A model generated the notes under the pieces. It had not been told where the DNA came from, did no database searches, and saw nothing but the letters and a program-made list of their open reading frames with translations. From Apium graveolens (lineage: Eukaryota; Streptophyta; Magnoliopsida; Apiales; Apiaceae), in the NCBI RefSeq assembly GCF_009905375.1, contig NC_133653.1, positions 55,157,751 through 55,221,750 of the forward strand: a DNA stretch of 64,000 nt, given 5' to 3'. Shown here piece after piece: positions 43,155 through 55,765 of the stretch; within the stretch, counting starts at the first letter, position 1; each line of letters starts with the position of its first letter. A program made the position numbers and the translations under genes.

Positions 43155-44470
43155 AAATCCTAATTATTTAAATTCGAAAATCAAACATCAATTTCTCTAT
43201 GATATAGAACTCAAAATTCAACATATAATATACAAAAATGACCAGAATTCAATTCTCTATGACATGCAATCATCAAATCACATAAACAACATGGAAATCA
43301 AAAAGCCCTAATTTACACCAATTAAATTCAAATGTAATAAAATAAATAGAAAATTACTTGATGTTGCTGCAGTTGTATGGATTGTAGAAATTGATTGTAC
43401 TCGTCAAGAGCTTTGATTTGACTACTTGCATGTCAAAAATGGAGTTCGATAACACCTTCAAAAGAAGAACGCGGCGAATATTTATATTTTCTCTCGATAA
43501 TTATGTAATTTTACTGTATAATTGTGTTTATATGTACAAAATAAAGTACCGTGAAGGCTATTTATATTTACGAGAAATTAGGACCCCGTTGGATCATGTC
43601 GGATATAAAAATAGAATATTTAATAGCTAAGAATAAATAAAAACTGATCCAAACGGTCCCTGTTTTAGGATAAACATCAAAACCAGGAAATTTAATAAAG
43701 GTTTGGGGTTCCAAGCCCCCAAATGCACTTAATTTAATAAAAACTAATATTTTAATCAAAATATCTTGGATAACAATACTATCCAGATTACACGTATATC
43801 GAGACAACAAAATAATATTTTAATACCCGTAAAACTGACCAAAAATTTTTACAGATAAAACCGTACTCCAGATCGAAAAGTACAAACACGAGAAGTGCTC
43901 GAAATTACCAAATTATTCTGAAAATCATTTTTTTGGAAATATTTCGGTTTGTATATTTTCCACACCGTTGAAGTTGTGGGTTTTTGAATAATCACAAATA
44001 ATTAGAAACATTATCAAATAATTCGGCAAATCATTTATAAAATCATATAACAACCAATAAATCACTTGAAAAATATCTAAATAATATTTGACTCATTCTG
44101 ATAATATTAATAACTAAAATTCATAATTTTTGCAGGTATACACCGCAATTACGGAAAATCATTCAGCATATAATTTCATATATTCTTACATAATACTCAT
44201 AAATTACCCCAACTAATTATACGATCAGTCCACACATACCACTTAATCACATAATAATTATACTCAATATTCAATAAATCTGGATTTTAGAGACAATATA
44301 TAAAATTTAATTTAGAAAGAAATTCACATCAAAAACACAATAAGCCGGAAATTTAAATATAAAATTTTGAGAACTATTTAAACTGGAATAAAATATTAAA
44401 TTTTATTCCTTTCTTTTCAGGGAAATTACTTTTATAATAATAAATAAATTTTAAAAAGTTCGGGTCATTA
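43155..44470 (-). repeat. Gypsy E LTR, right piece
   Basis: Continues the LTR after K and ends ..GGGTCATTA(TA), a decayed TTACA terminus, at the junction with copia F integrase (44470-44473). AT-rich; no gene seen. Confidence 0.6.
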
Positions 44471-45940
44471 TATTGAAGCTGCAAGAACTATGCTTAATGA
44501 AGCCAATCTTCCTACCTACTTCTGGGTTGAAGCAGTTAACACTGCATGTTATACTCAAAACAGAATCCTGATTAACAAGATGTACAAGAAGACCCCTTAT
44601 GAATAATGGCCAATAAGAAACCATCAGTGAAATACTTTCACGTGTTTGGATGAAAGTGCTTCGTGCTTAAGTATGATGAGCATCTTGGCAAGTTTGATGC
44701 TAAAGCTGAAGAAGGTATATTTCTGGGCTATTCTCTCGAGTCAAAAGCTTATCGGGTATATTTGATTAGTGATCGAAAGGTTGTGGAAAGTCTTATTGTA
44801 ACTTTTGATGACGCCAAGCTCCCAAGTATTCAGAAGGAAGATAATCCAAATAATCTTGATGTAGAAGATCTTTCTGATGATGAAGATGAACTTGAGGTTG
44901 TTCCAGATAACAATGACAGTGGCAGTGATCCTGATAATGATCATAACTCTGATTCATATTTTGATAATCCAGATGACAGTGGTGACAATAGAAATGCAGG
45001 AGACCAGAGTCACACTATCTCTGAGACATGTCCATAAGTATCAGATTCTAGAGATCAAGCTGGTAATAACTCATGAGGAGCATAACTATAAGTAGAACAA
45101 GGTTTCGCTAGTCAGACTTAATATAATGGTGAAAATGGTAAGTCATCAAGAGCAAATTTTCCAAGATAAAAGTATGAAGTAAAGACCATCTTTGGTATTT
45201 GGTACTTGGTGATCTAGATGCTGGAGTTCAGACTAGAAGAACTATAAAAAATGAATGCTTTTATTCTGGGTTTATCTCTTAAATGGAACCAAAGAAGGTA
45301 GATGAAGCTCTTGGATATCCATATTGGGTGATTGCTATGCAAGAGGAACTCAATTAGTTCAAAAGACAGAAAGTGTGGAAGCTTGTACCATACTTAAAGA
45401 TAAATTTGTGATTGGCACTAAATGGGTTTTCAGAAACAAACCCGATAAGATGGAATTCTTACAAGGAACAAGGAGAGACTGGTTGCCATGGGATATTCTC
45501 AAGAAGAAGGGTTTGACTATGCTGAAATCTTTGCACCAGTTACTAGATTTGAAGCCATCAGGATGCTTTTAGCATTTGCAGCATTTTCAAATTTCAAAGT
45601 ATATCAGATCGATGTGAAAAGTGCTTTCCTGAATAGTGAGCTTGAAGAAGATGTTTGTGAGGAGCAACCCCTGGCTTCATAGGTCCTGAGTTAGAAGATT
45701 TTTTGTATTTACTCTTCAAGGCTCTTTATGGTCTTAAGCAAGCGCCAAGAATATAATATGACACTCTCAGAATTTCTTCTTGAAAATGGTTTCACTAGAG
45801 GTGTCATAGATAAGACTCTGTTTTATAAAAAGCATAAAAATGATATCATACTTGTGCAAGTCAATATTGACGATATTATATTTGGATCTACGAATGATGC
45901 ACTTTGTGCAAGGTTTGATAATCTTATGCATAGTAGGTAT
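44471..45940 (+). pseudogene. pol: Copia F pol: integrase tail and reverse transcriptase
   Basis: Starts mid-integrase at IEAARTMLNEANLPTYFW. It has KFDAKAEEGIFLGYSLESKAYRVY and the tail VTFDDAKLPS, an acidic Asp/Asn linker (44860-45000), RT with EPKKVDEALGYP, NYSQEEGFDYAEIFAPV-like sequence, [18 protein letters not shown] and the catalytic site altered to NIDDIIFG. It ends at LMHSRY where Athila-like J begins. Stops and frame shifts throughout (for example after ~44605, 45037, 45282, 45357, 45680). Relative of copia A and H; the oldest layer of the nest. Confidence 0.85.
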
Positions 45941-47380
45941 TGTTAGGATGTTAACACGCGCTTATAATACACGCAAGTATACGTGTTCGCAAGTAGTATA
46001 AGATTTAGATCAAATTCGTTTCCACAAAGACTCTTTGGTTAATTTAAGAATATGTACCTATGCAACAATGATATGGTTATTATCCAATGCTAACACAAAT
46101 AACAAGTTGAGATTGTTTATAACTAAGAATTTAACTAACAATTATAACTAAGAGAACAAGAATGGTTGAATTAATATATATGACAAACATGGGATCTTAA
46201 CTTTATTAAATACTTCATTCAATAGCCTTTTTGTTCTTAACCTTAGCATGTAATGGTGATGACACTAATAAGATAACACGAAACTAGTAAACGCCAAATT
46301 TTGTTGTACGAATATCCTACTACCAAGCATCCAAAAAAGAGATAGAAGTTGAATAGACACTAATTATGCTTACTCCTTATATGTCTATAAGAATTGAAAA
46401 CATAACGGTTTAATGCGCAAGCTATCATGATTACATAGGGTAAGTAAGATAGTTAAAATTACTTACAAATCATGCATAACAATAACACATGAACTTATGC
46501 TAGCATTTCAAGTTCTAAACCTCTATATATATTGTCGCTTCAATAGAGATTAACACGCTATCTTATATGTTAGCTATGCACATAAGACGAATAAACACAA
46601 CCAATACTAGGTTATCATAAAATCACCACACATTAAGGTATCGAAACAATTTAACTAAAGAAATCCATAAATAAATCCACTAGAACCCCATGATAACGAT
46701 TAGTCCATAATCGAACTCATCATCACCATGGGTTCCAATGAAAGCATGATAATAAACAATATAAGAGTACTAGGTTTCAAAAACAAATCGAAAACAAGCA
46801 TCCAAGTATCGCCTAAATCAAAGAAAATAAAACTCTTCTTCTCCATCGCCGTCTCGTGCTCTCTAGGTCTTCTTATTGCTCTCACAGGTCTCCTTGTTGT
46901 TAAAAATGTCTTTTTATTGGTATATATAGGCTCCAGGAAGACCAGGACTCTCAAAATCTTCAATTTCGACTAAAATCAGGATTCTGAGGCAGAAATAGGG
47001 CGCGAGCGTGCTGTTTTCGGCCGCGGCCGTGCTGGAATAGAGTTTTCAGCGGCGCGGGCGCGCTGGTTCTGGCGCGGCCGCGCCGACCGTCTGGAAAAAC
47101 TCTGACATTTCATTTTTTGGCCGTATCTTGACTTCTGCTCGTCAGAATTAGGCGATTCAACTGCCCACGTGAAGCTAACGAAATTCTCTACAACTTGAGA
47201 ATGGCCTAGTCTTAAAATTCTGATCTCTTTTCAGCATAATTCTTTTAAAAGCTTCTTTCTTCATTTAACTGATGCCTGAAATGCACAAACACAAAAACAC
47301 ATCAAAAATACCAACAACTTGTGTCCAAAACACCAACTTAAGCCTGAAATGAAGCGTTCCAAGTAGATATAAAATCCAAA
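45941..47380 (-). repeat. LTR J, Athila-like
   Basis: TGTTAGGATG at the left; the right end is altered (AAAATCCAAAAAAAAC where K has AAAATCCACTTATCA). In sense it follows an internal region with an Athila signature, so this is a 3' LTR. Contains the GC-rich repeat at 46999-47089. Confidence 0.75.
46999..47089. repeat. GC-rich repeated word in LTR J
   Basis: Four imperfect units GCGAGCGTGCTG, GCGGCCGTGCTGG, GCGGGCGCGCTGG and GCGGCCGCGCCG. LTR K has the decayed equivalents around 42770-42860. Confidence 0.7.
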
Positions 47381-48971
47381 AAAAACTTAATGCATGAATA
47401 CAACTACGCGAATGCAACTAAATGATAATGCAATCGATCCCCTCAAAATAACCATAACAAAATGAATAAGTCAATGCCTCTAAGAATGTAATGACTCAAA
47501 ATAGAGCTCGAAGAAAATCTCACAAATCAACTCACAAACCAGAAATGTGCGTGTATGGATGCTTAATAGATATACTCTCGACACTAGATCAATAACAATA
47601 ACTTATCTATCATCGAAACAATCACAAGTTTATAAATAAAATAGACAATAAACGCATAATGACTCATAACACCTTCATCCTACTAGAGTTATACAAGGAT
47701 TCACGCTATTATTGAACACATAACAAATATGCTTATTTGATCGTGCAATGAATGAGATCCCAAAAGACTTATACAATAATACCCATGTAGCGAGCGTTAG
47801 GTTAGCGGATCCCAGACTATGAAAAGCCTTAGGTCACTAGGAACAAAGTCCCCTAAGAACTTAATAACTCGAGTATTAAAGAGCTAACTATTGATCAATT
47901 ATGCATAAACACTTACTTTTTTTTCTTTTTTTTTCTTCAACAATTTCTGAATGAGTGCGTTTCGCTCCATCTCATTCAACCCTAGACTACTTATATAAAT
48001 ATGAGCCGGCTACTAGCCATTTGACGCCTAGCTTTACAACAACTAGCAATGAAATCCAAGCTTTTCTCTAGTTTAAAAATTCAGTGTTCTTTTGTCATAG
48101 GAGAATAACAAAAATTCTAAATATAAACTAGTGATTAAATCTCAACTAATATACAAGCATAAATATGATCAAGATCGAAAGCAATCTTATAAGACTTTGT
48201 GAAAATTTTTCTTCTGGCATGCAAATCAATTTTTTTAAGACTTAAACATCCCTCTATTCGTCATCACCACACTCAAATAAACATCAACTTATCAAATAGC
48301 ATAGTTCATCTTAAGGGATCATGCTAAATATGCATGCAAATACAACTATATGAAATCACATAAAAAAACAAACAAATATGTCCTATATGAACAATCATTC
48401 AACATTATAAATAAAATAAAACTATATGCAAGATGAATATATATGAACTATATGAACACACACAAACTAATCCTTACATTATCACCCCCAAACTTAAAAT
48501 TTTCAATGTCCTCATTGAAGGTAATAATAAGGATTTCAGGCATACCTAGTCGTCGAAAAGATCACCTTCCTTAGTTGAAGGATCAGGTGGCCAATCAACC
48601 TCGACACCAGTGGCTCAGAAAATAGTGCCCAAAGCCTGTGTCAAATATGCAGTAAAACAACAGTGAATGTCGTACATGGCCTCCATACGCCTAGTCACTC
48701 GCTTGTATTGCTCATCACCAACACCACTCCTATCAACTACCTGCTGCACATGAGAAGAACCCTCTGTAGGCACGGGAAGATCCGTCCAGCCACTCTCTAC
48801 ATCATCAAAAATATATCCCAACCCCTTATCATGGGGTGCACCTAAGAATGAATAACTCAAGAAATCTGGCAGTCGGTTGAGCTCAAGTGTGGGAGCTTCT
48901 TCAATAGATGGTTCAAAATGCTCTTGAGAAATTTTCAGCTCTGCTAACCCAAGAGAATTGAATGACATATC
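47381..48971 (-). mobile_element. Athila-like element J, 3' internal region (truncated)
   Basis: Joined to LTR J. The minus strand has GACATTGAAAATTTTAAG followed by TTTGGGGGTGATAATG (48517-48483), a sequence style typical of Athila Ty3/gypsy elements downstream of pol. The right side stops at 48971 where the copia G LTR begins; gag and pol are absent. Includes poly-T runs at 47920-47940. Confidence 0.6.
48615..48968 (-). pseudogene. Fragment of an Athila-type 3' ORF
   Basis: 117-codon frame with DDVESGWTDLPVP, then RVTRRMEAMYDIH and an aromatic-rich end. It resembles, from memory of the family, the helical region in Athila ORFs downstream of pol. Acidic N half. Its 5' end is cut at the copia G junction. 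Function unknown; the name env is not justified by any membrane feature here. Confidence 0.4.
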
Positions 48972-51107
48972 TGTTGAGCAAGATTGAAGCTGTATGGTTA
49001 TCTCAACAATAATGGTTTAGATAACTTAACATAGGACAAGGACTTTGAAATAATCTATGTTCCACTAGAATCAGTACAGATTGGTTATTGGGTATATGCA
49101 CAAAAGGTGTTGTTAGCTGCAGTGAAGAAGACGTCAACAATGATCCGTATGAAGTTCATTAATATGATCAGGCATCGGAGTAATAAGGTTAGAGTCATTC
49201 GAAGTAGTTGTCAGAATCAGTGTGAAGACCTCAAGGATTCCCAGTGAAGTTGGTTATATTTGGTAGAAGACTTAGCAGTGGTTTGTACGGGTATAATACG
49301 AAGGTCTGAGATCGGAACTAGTCGTCTGTGAACCAGACCCGTGCACTAGACGTCAGTGATCCGTGAAAGGGAAATGTAGTATTATTTTTAGGAACACTGT
49401 TAAGTGGTTTTTGTACTAGAGGAGTCTGGAAATATTTTGAGGTACAAATCCCCGGGGATTAGGAGGCCTGCAGATACAGAGGAGTACAACCCGAGGATTT
49501 ACTGGATTTATTTTTAAATCAATGACTGATTTAATTAAATGAATAAATGAAAATTAATCATTTATTTATTTAATTTAATATCACATTTGATTTTTAAATA
49601 AATAAATTAAAAATTGATTTTTATTCAATGAATAAATTAATCTCAAAAGATTTATTTATTTAATTTAATATCGATATTTAATTTTTGAAATTAAAATTAA
49701 TGTTTGAATTTTACTTAAATAAATAACTAAATTCAACTTTAGTTATTTATTTGTTTAAATATCAAATGTTTAAATTCTATGTATTTCCAGTAAAGAACTC
49801 GAGCTAAACTTGTACAAATAAAAGCAAAACAATCAATTAAAAATGCATGCTTTGGTTTGTTTAAAAGGAATCATGGAAAAAAATTTATATGCAAAAAAAA
49901 TTAAGACAACAACAAATTATTGTTGCTGTGGTAAACCCAGAGAAGCCACGTGGCAGGACCCAAGAAGCTATTGAAATTCAAAGCATTAGAATAGAGTTAG
50001 AATTGTTCACTTGTTGCTGTTGTTATTTGTTACTAATACATAGCTGCTCATGGTATGGCATGACGAAGTCTGAATTGCAAAAATAATAAACAACAAGAGA
50101 AGGGTAGCTGTTGTTAGTGTAGACACACATGGCGAGTCCCGCAGGAGACACAAAAGAACTAAATCAGAATTTCTCTCCTCTAGTCATGCAGTCGCCACAG
50201 AAAGAAAAATATATGCAAGTCAAAGGCGGCTGCTTTGTTCCTTACCCGCGTGGACTTCACATGCGGCGACACCCTCTTAAATTTCCGTGTGCAACACAAA
50301 CAATTACCTCCTGACTGCTAATTGTTTCTGTCAAAGCAAAAGAATTTTTTTTGTTTATTCAAACAAAGAAAACATGCAGGAGTTCTACTTTTGCTACCAA
50401 GTCGCCATAGAGGGATCGCCATAGGCGAATTAGAATAAGGTAAAGGCGACTGTGTTGTTTTGTGTATTACAACTCGTTCTCTCTCTCTCTCTCTCCTACC
50501 TATTGTCGCCACACAGCTTTTACTCTCACCCCTGATCGCCACAGAAATAAAGTGCAGCTGTTCAAATTCAAAATACTTGGATATTATTAAGCCATGTAGT
50601 CTCTTTATCTCTCCAACAATTCTACGACTACAAAACCAATTTTTCAGCAGATTGGAAGAGAACACTTCTCAGCAAAACACCATTAAAGCTCTGCAGAATT
50701 TTTCTTGTAGAGTGGGTTGATTTCATTTATTGAAATTAAGGAAAGAAGTGCTGCCCAATTTATTTCACACCATTAAAGCCTTACAAACTTGTAACACTCA
50801 TTATTTAAAGCTTTCTTGATTGTATTTAATATATTTTGATAGAAGCTTTGAATTTTTAGAGTGATAGATAGAACCCCAAATTGATTGCTAGTATTTTGGT
50901 TCTCTCTATATTTGATGCTTTGAATTATTCATATTCGGAGTTGTAAGCAAACCTTTACGGTTTAATTTCTTAATAAAAAGAATTATTCCGTGAATCTCTT
51001 AGTGTTTGTTTATTTCGTTTTCGAGGTTTATTTTCCGCTGCAATTAGTTAACGAAAAATGAAAAACATACATTCACTCCCCCTCTGTATGTATATTTGGA
51101 CCTAAGA
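48972..51107 (+). repeat. Copia G 5' LTR (2.1 kb)
   Basis: TGTTGAGCAAG ... GGACCTAAGA (terminal CA mutated to GA), followed by the primer site. Contains a GTCGTCTGTGAACCAGACC block shared with the fragment in copia B, an AT-rich zone (49510-49760), a (CT)n tract at 50478-50496 and at least seven copies of a TCGCCA word (50180-50550). Small frames inside have no domain. Confidence 0.85.
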
Positions 51108-51322
51108 ATTGGTATCAGAGCTTGTTGATCGATATATAGATCTGATCCGTTAGATTAGAAAGTTTTATTGTTGATTTTGGTTGTACGGAGTCTGGGAGTG
51201 CTTTCGGTGTGTAGATCTGATTTGGGTTTGTTGATTTTGACTTGACTGGTTTGGTATTGTTGACTGACTGGGTTATCGTATTTTGAGATGGTTTATTGCA
51301 AATTTTTTTCAGATCTGAAAAG
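51108..51322 (+). other. Copia G primer site and leader
   Basis: Primer site TTGGTATCAGAGCTT at 51109-51123, complementary to tRNA-Met; then ~200 bases of T/G-rich leader to the gag ATG. Confidence 0.9.
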
Positions 51323-52368
51323 ATGAGTTATCAGAAAGTTAGTAGTATCAAGGTTTCTCAGTTTGATAAATCAAGATATAATCTATAGAAAAAGAAAATG
51401 CTATTGTATATTCGGGCATCGAATCATCCAGAGTATATGAGAGTATTGAGAGAAGGAAGATATGTGCCAATGAAGGATCATCCGGAGTTACCTAATATGA
51501 GAATGTCATGTCCTGAAGCTGAATGAAGTGCACGTGACAAAGAACTGATAGCTATGGATGAAGGCCTGCAGCTTATTTTGGTGGATTCAATGGATGATGA
51601 TATGAGTCACCAAATTATGGCCTGTGAGAGTGCAAAGCACATGTGGGAAACCATAGAACTGCTTATGGAAGGAACTGAAGATTTCAGGCAGAATCAATTG
51701 GATATTTTGACTTCACAATATGAGGCCTTGAAGTCCTTTCCTGGATAAAGTATCACTCAAGTCTTTGAAAGACTGAACAAGCTGTTAAACGAATTAGGTA
51801 TTCATGGCAAGACTTATCCTCAGAGAGAAGTCAATAGAAAGTTTATGCTTGTCTTACCTCACCATCTAGAGAACAAGGCTTCATCTGTTCGTGAGCGTGT
51901 TGACTTCGAAACCATGACACTTGAGAAGTTGTATGGTAAGCTGAAAACTCATGAAATGGAGCAGGAACAAAGGAAAATTATCTATGGTGGAGGAACAATT
52001 GATAGCAAGAATACTGAACTACTCAAGACAACTGCTCTTGTAGCTAGTGGAATCAAAGAGCTTGACATTACTGCTGAAAAGCCTAAGTCTAAAGCTGGAA
52101 CGCTCTTTGAGGCTAAGATGAATGATGGAAGCCTTTCAGGGAGTCCAAGTGACTACTACACCACTGAGGAGCTGCAAAGCATGGAAGATCCTACTATGGC
52201 CAATCTAGCAGGGATGTTCAGTAACATCAGGTTTAGAAGAAAGCAAGGCTTTAGGGGTTCTAGTAGCAGCAACCATGGTCAAAGGTCAAGTTCATCTTCT
52301 GGATCAGATTACAAGACATGAATGATAGACAAAAGTAAGTTCAGATGCTACAATTGTGATGAGGTTGG
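51323..52368 (+). pseudogene. gag: Copia G gag, cut in the zinc knuckle
   Basis: ATG at 51323 (MSYQKVSSIKVSQFDKSRYN), then capsid features SAKHMWETIELLMEGTEDF, QLDILTSQYEALKSF and MTLEKLYGKLKTHEMEQEQR. In-frame stops at ~51377, ~51521, 51746 and 52319, all in the one frame, so substitution rather than indel decay. It ends FRCYNCDEVG at 52368, halfway through the CCHC knuckle, where copia H inserted. The rest of copia G would lie beyond the window. Confidence 0.85.
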
Positions 52369-52965
52369 TGTTAGATATATTTGATAATGTCATGTCTAAT
52401 AAGATTTATGTTTAGTTTTCAGATCTTACTTAAACAGGACAAATCAGTACTTAACTGAAATCAACACTTATACTGAAGTCAGAACTTAAGTTATCAGTAC
52501 TTAAGGTTCATGATATATTTATTAGGAGATAATATTAGGACTTAAAGGAAACTTTCAGATAAGGAAGACAGTTGATTGAAAGGAAATACGATCAAGACAA
52601 ACGTAAGAAGAGATATGCATGAAGAAGGAATTCTGTGAAGAATGGAATACTTGGAAGAAAAGATAACTGATTAATATATTTTAGGAAGCAGAATTATATT
52701 CAATATCAATTAGCGATTATCTTGTAACTGTGTGATATATAAACACAGACATAGGATTTACACTATATGTGTTATCATTATCGAGAATATTATTCATTGT
52801 AACCCTAGCAGCTCTCGTGATATTTTTTCATCACTGAGAGAGGACAGTTCTACATTGTAACAGAGTTTAATAAAATTTGTTTTCTGTTACTTGTGTTCTT
52901 TGAATTCGATTTGATTGTGCTATACACTGTATTCAACCCCCTTCTACAGTGTGTGTGACCTAACA
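52369..52965 (+). repeat. Copia H 5' LTR
   Basis: TGTTAGATAT ... GTGACCTAACA, 597 bases. TATA at 52736-52743 (TATATAAA). Copies of the TTAAGTTCTGAT word in inverse orientation at 52448-52510 (ATCAGTACTTAA, GTCAGAACTTAAG, TTATCAGTACTTAA). Confidence 0.92.
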
Positions 52966-52967
52966 AG

Positions 52968-52980
52968 TGATATCAGAGCC
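52968..52980 (+). other. Primer binding site, copia H
   Basis: TGATATCAGAGCC, one mismatch to the tRNA-Met complement, two bases after the LTR. Confidence 0.88.
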
Positions 52981-53021
52981 TATCTGTTAACACAAAAACA
53001 GTTTAAGATCCAAAAACAATC

Positions 53022-55310
53022 ATGTCTAAAGCAGAAACTCCAACCAAGCCCACCAAAACTGAAGAACCCCCAAAGACTCAAATCCATAGTCGATATGAGG
53101 CTATTAGAGTTCCCATACTGAAACCATCTGAATATCCCATATGGAAGGTGAGGATGACTATGTTTCTGGAAGCTACAGATCCAGAATATCTTGACAGAAT
53201 CAATGAAGGACCTCACAAGCCAACAAAACTCGATGTTGTAGTTGCAGGTGAAGCAGCAAAGTCTGTACCAAAGGAGAAGAGTGATTACACTGCTGAAGAT
53301 ATCACATCAATTGCTAAGGATGCTAAGGTACAACACTTGCTGCATAGTACCATTGATAATGTAATGCCAAACAGGGTAATTAACTGCAAGACTGCAAAGG
53401 AGATATGGGATGCCTTGGAAACAAGGTGCCAGGGAACTGATTCGATTAAGAAGAACAGGAAGACAATACTCACTCAAGAGTATGAACACTTTGACTCAAA
53501 GCCTAATGAGCCATTGACTGATTTATATGACAGATTTGTCAAACTCTTGAATGATTTGTCACTAGTTGATAAGGAGTATGATCTTGAAGATTCAAACCTT
53601 AAATTCCTGTTAGCTCTTCCTGAATTATAGGATTTAAAGGCAACAATTATAAGAGACAACTATAATCTTGAAGAAACAACTCTTGATGAAATCTATGGGA
53701 TGCTCAAGACTCATGAACTTGAGATGGAACAAAGAAGCAAGAGGAAAGGAGGAAAGTCAAGGACAGTTGCTCTTAAGGCTGAGGAAGAATCCCCCAAGGC
53801 AGCTACCTCAAGGAAAGGCAAGGGAAAAGCGCTCATCACAAAGTCTGATACCGAGTCATCAAGTTCTGATAGTGATGATGACTCAGAAACTGAAAGCTTG
53901 CCTGAGATGGATGTTGATGAAGAGATGATGAAGCTATGTGCTCTTATGGTGAAAGGAATCATAATGATTGCATACAAAAAGTTCAGAAAGGGAAATAAGT
54001 TTTCCGGGAAAGGTGCAAGTTATGATAAGAAGAGTTGCAGAAAATCTGAAGGCAAAGGAGGGAAGTCTGACAGAGGAGATTACACAAATGTCAAATGCTA
54101 TAACTGTGGTGAGAAAGGCCACATATCTCCTGATTGCAAGAAAGTGAAGAATGACAAAGGCAAGGCTCTTGTCACAAAGAAGAAAAGCTGGACAGACTCT
54201 TCAGATTCTGAAAGTGAGGAGAACTATGCCTTGATGGCAAATACTGATAGCAGTTCTGAAGCTGCTGAGTTAAATGTACCTCAAACTACTTATGCCTTTC
54301 ATACTGATGATATTAATGAGTTGAGAAGATATCTTAGAACCATGTTCATTAGTTGTAGAGATCAAACTTTAACATGTGAAGGATTAACCTCTGAAAATCT
54401 TGCTTGTAAAAAGAGGAATGATTATTTAGAAAAGGAGTTAGTCATGTTCCATCGAACTCAGAAAGATAGAGATGATGCTTTCTATGTTAGGGATGAAGTA
54501 CTTAAAATGAATGAATCTCTAAAAACTGAGTTAGAAAAGGAAAGAGAGATTATCAGGACTTAGACTAACTCTGGCAGAACAACTCAGAATTTATTAAGTA
54601 GTGGAAACTGGAAAGAGGGCTTAGGTTATGGAGATGATAAGAATGATAAAGGAACTATAGAAATTAAGCCTATAGTTGTTAAACAAAATCCAAAGTTAAA
54701 ACCTGTTAAGTTTGTAGCTGTAAAGTCTGATACTGAGAAATCAGAAGTTAAAGAGGAATTAATTTCTGACAAACTAAAACAGGAAAAGACAACTGAAGTT
54801 AATGTAGGCTTAATGACAAAGAAGTAGCTTAAGCATAAGCTGAAAGATGTTAAGAATGTAAACAAGGTAAAGTCACCTAGGAAAAATAGGAATGGAAAGG
54901 AAGGTGTGAATAAAAGCAATGACTATAAGCCTGTTCCTAATGCTCCTAGAAAAACATGTCATAACTGTGGAAGTTCTAACCATCTGGCTTCTTTTTGCAG
55001 GAAGAATAAGAACATAAACTCCTTACCTTCAAAGTCAGGAGTTAAGAGTCAGTCTGTTAGATATAGGCCACAAAATCCTTGTTTTCATTGTGGTAGTTTA
55101 TGGCATTCTATTTATACTTGTAAGGAATATCATAGTTTGTACTATGATTATTATCAAATAAAACATTCTTTAAAGAAAGTTAGCATTGTTCCTTCTAGTG
55201 TAAGTTCTGATACAAAGTCTGATAGTGTAAATGCTGATAAGAAAAATGTTAACATAAACTCTGATGCTAAATCCGCTGCAAATGTTAACAAACCTAATAA
55301 GGCCAAATGA
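53022..55310 (+). pseudogene. gag: Copia H Gag (Sirevirus type)
   Basis: One frame from ATG 53022 with in-frame stops at 53628, 54561 and ~54826. Order: N-terminal region with RYEAIRVPILKPSEYPIWK, TAKEIWDALETRCQG and ILTQEYEHFDSK; a basic/Ser-rich hinge; zinc knuckle CYNCGEKGHISPDC; a coiled coil (54300-54560); then two more Cys/His motifs CHNCGSSNHLASFC and CFHCGSLWHSIYTC and a Lys/Ser-rich tail. Three knuckle-like motifs is high for a copia Gag. It packages RNA in the particle. Confidence 0.85.
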
Positions 55311-55369
55311 TCCAAGCTAGTCTGGGTCCTTAAAACTAATTATTAGTGGTCTTTGTGATTGTAGGGCAA

Positions 55370-55765
55370 CATGAAAAACATCCTAGTTCTGGATAGTGAA
55401 TGCTCAGGATATATGACTGGAAATAAAGCCCTGCTATCAGACTTTGTGGAGAAAGCTGACCCAAGTGTCTCTTATGGAGATGGCAACATTGGAAAACACT
55501 GGGATATGGCAATATCAATCTTGGGAATTTCATCATTAAAGAAGTAGCTCTGGTCTCAGGACTTAAACACAATCTGCTGAGTGTTAGTCAAATCTGTGAC
55601 AGAGGTTATCATGTGGATTTCTTTGAAGAATACTGTGAAGTTGTAAGCAAATCTACAGGCAAAGTTGTTCTGAAATGATACATGCATGGTAACATTTATG
55701 AAGCCAAGCTTTCAACAAGTACTGATGGTTCTACAATCTATCTATTGAGTAGAGCTTCAATTGAA
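55370..55765 (+). pseudogene. pol: Copia H protease
   Basis: Reads ILVLDSECSGYMTGNKALLS: the catalytic triplet Asp-Ser-Gly has become Asp-Ser-Glu (55392-55400). Then SYGDGN and, after a frame change near 55500, GLKHNLLSVSQICDRGYHVDF. A stop at ~55546 and another near 55678. Could not process the polyprotein as it stands. Confidence 0.8.

Noticed and set aside
40483..44470. A host gene in the gap between copia C and copia F
   Set aside because: The sequence matches the gypsy B LTR layout (AAACCCGGGTC patch) with a solo LTR inside; no exon-like frames.
48663..50720. Several plus and minus frames of 60-115 codons in the copia G LTR and J interior
   Set aside because: Apart from the 48615-48968 fragment they have no domain, overlap each other and fall in LTR sequence.
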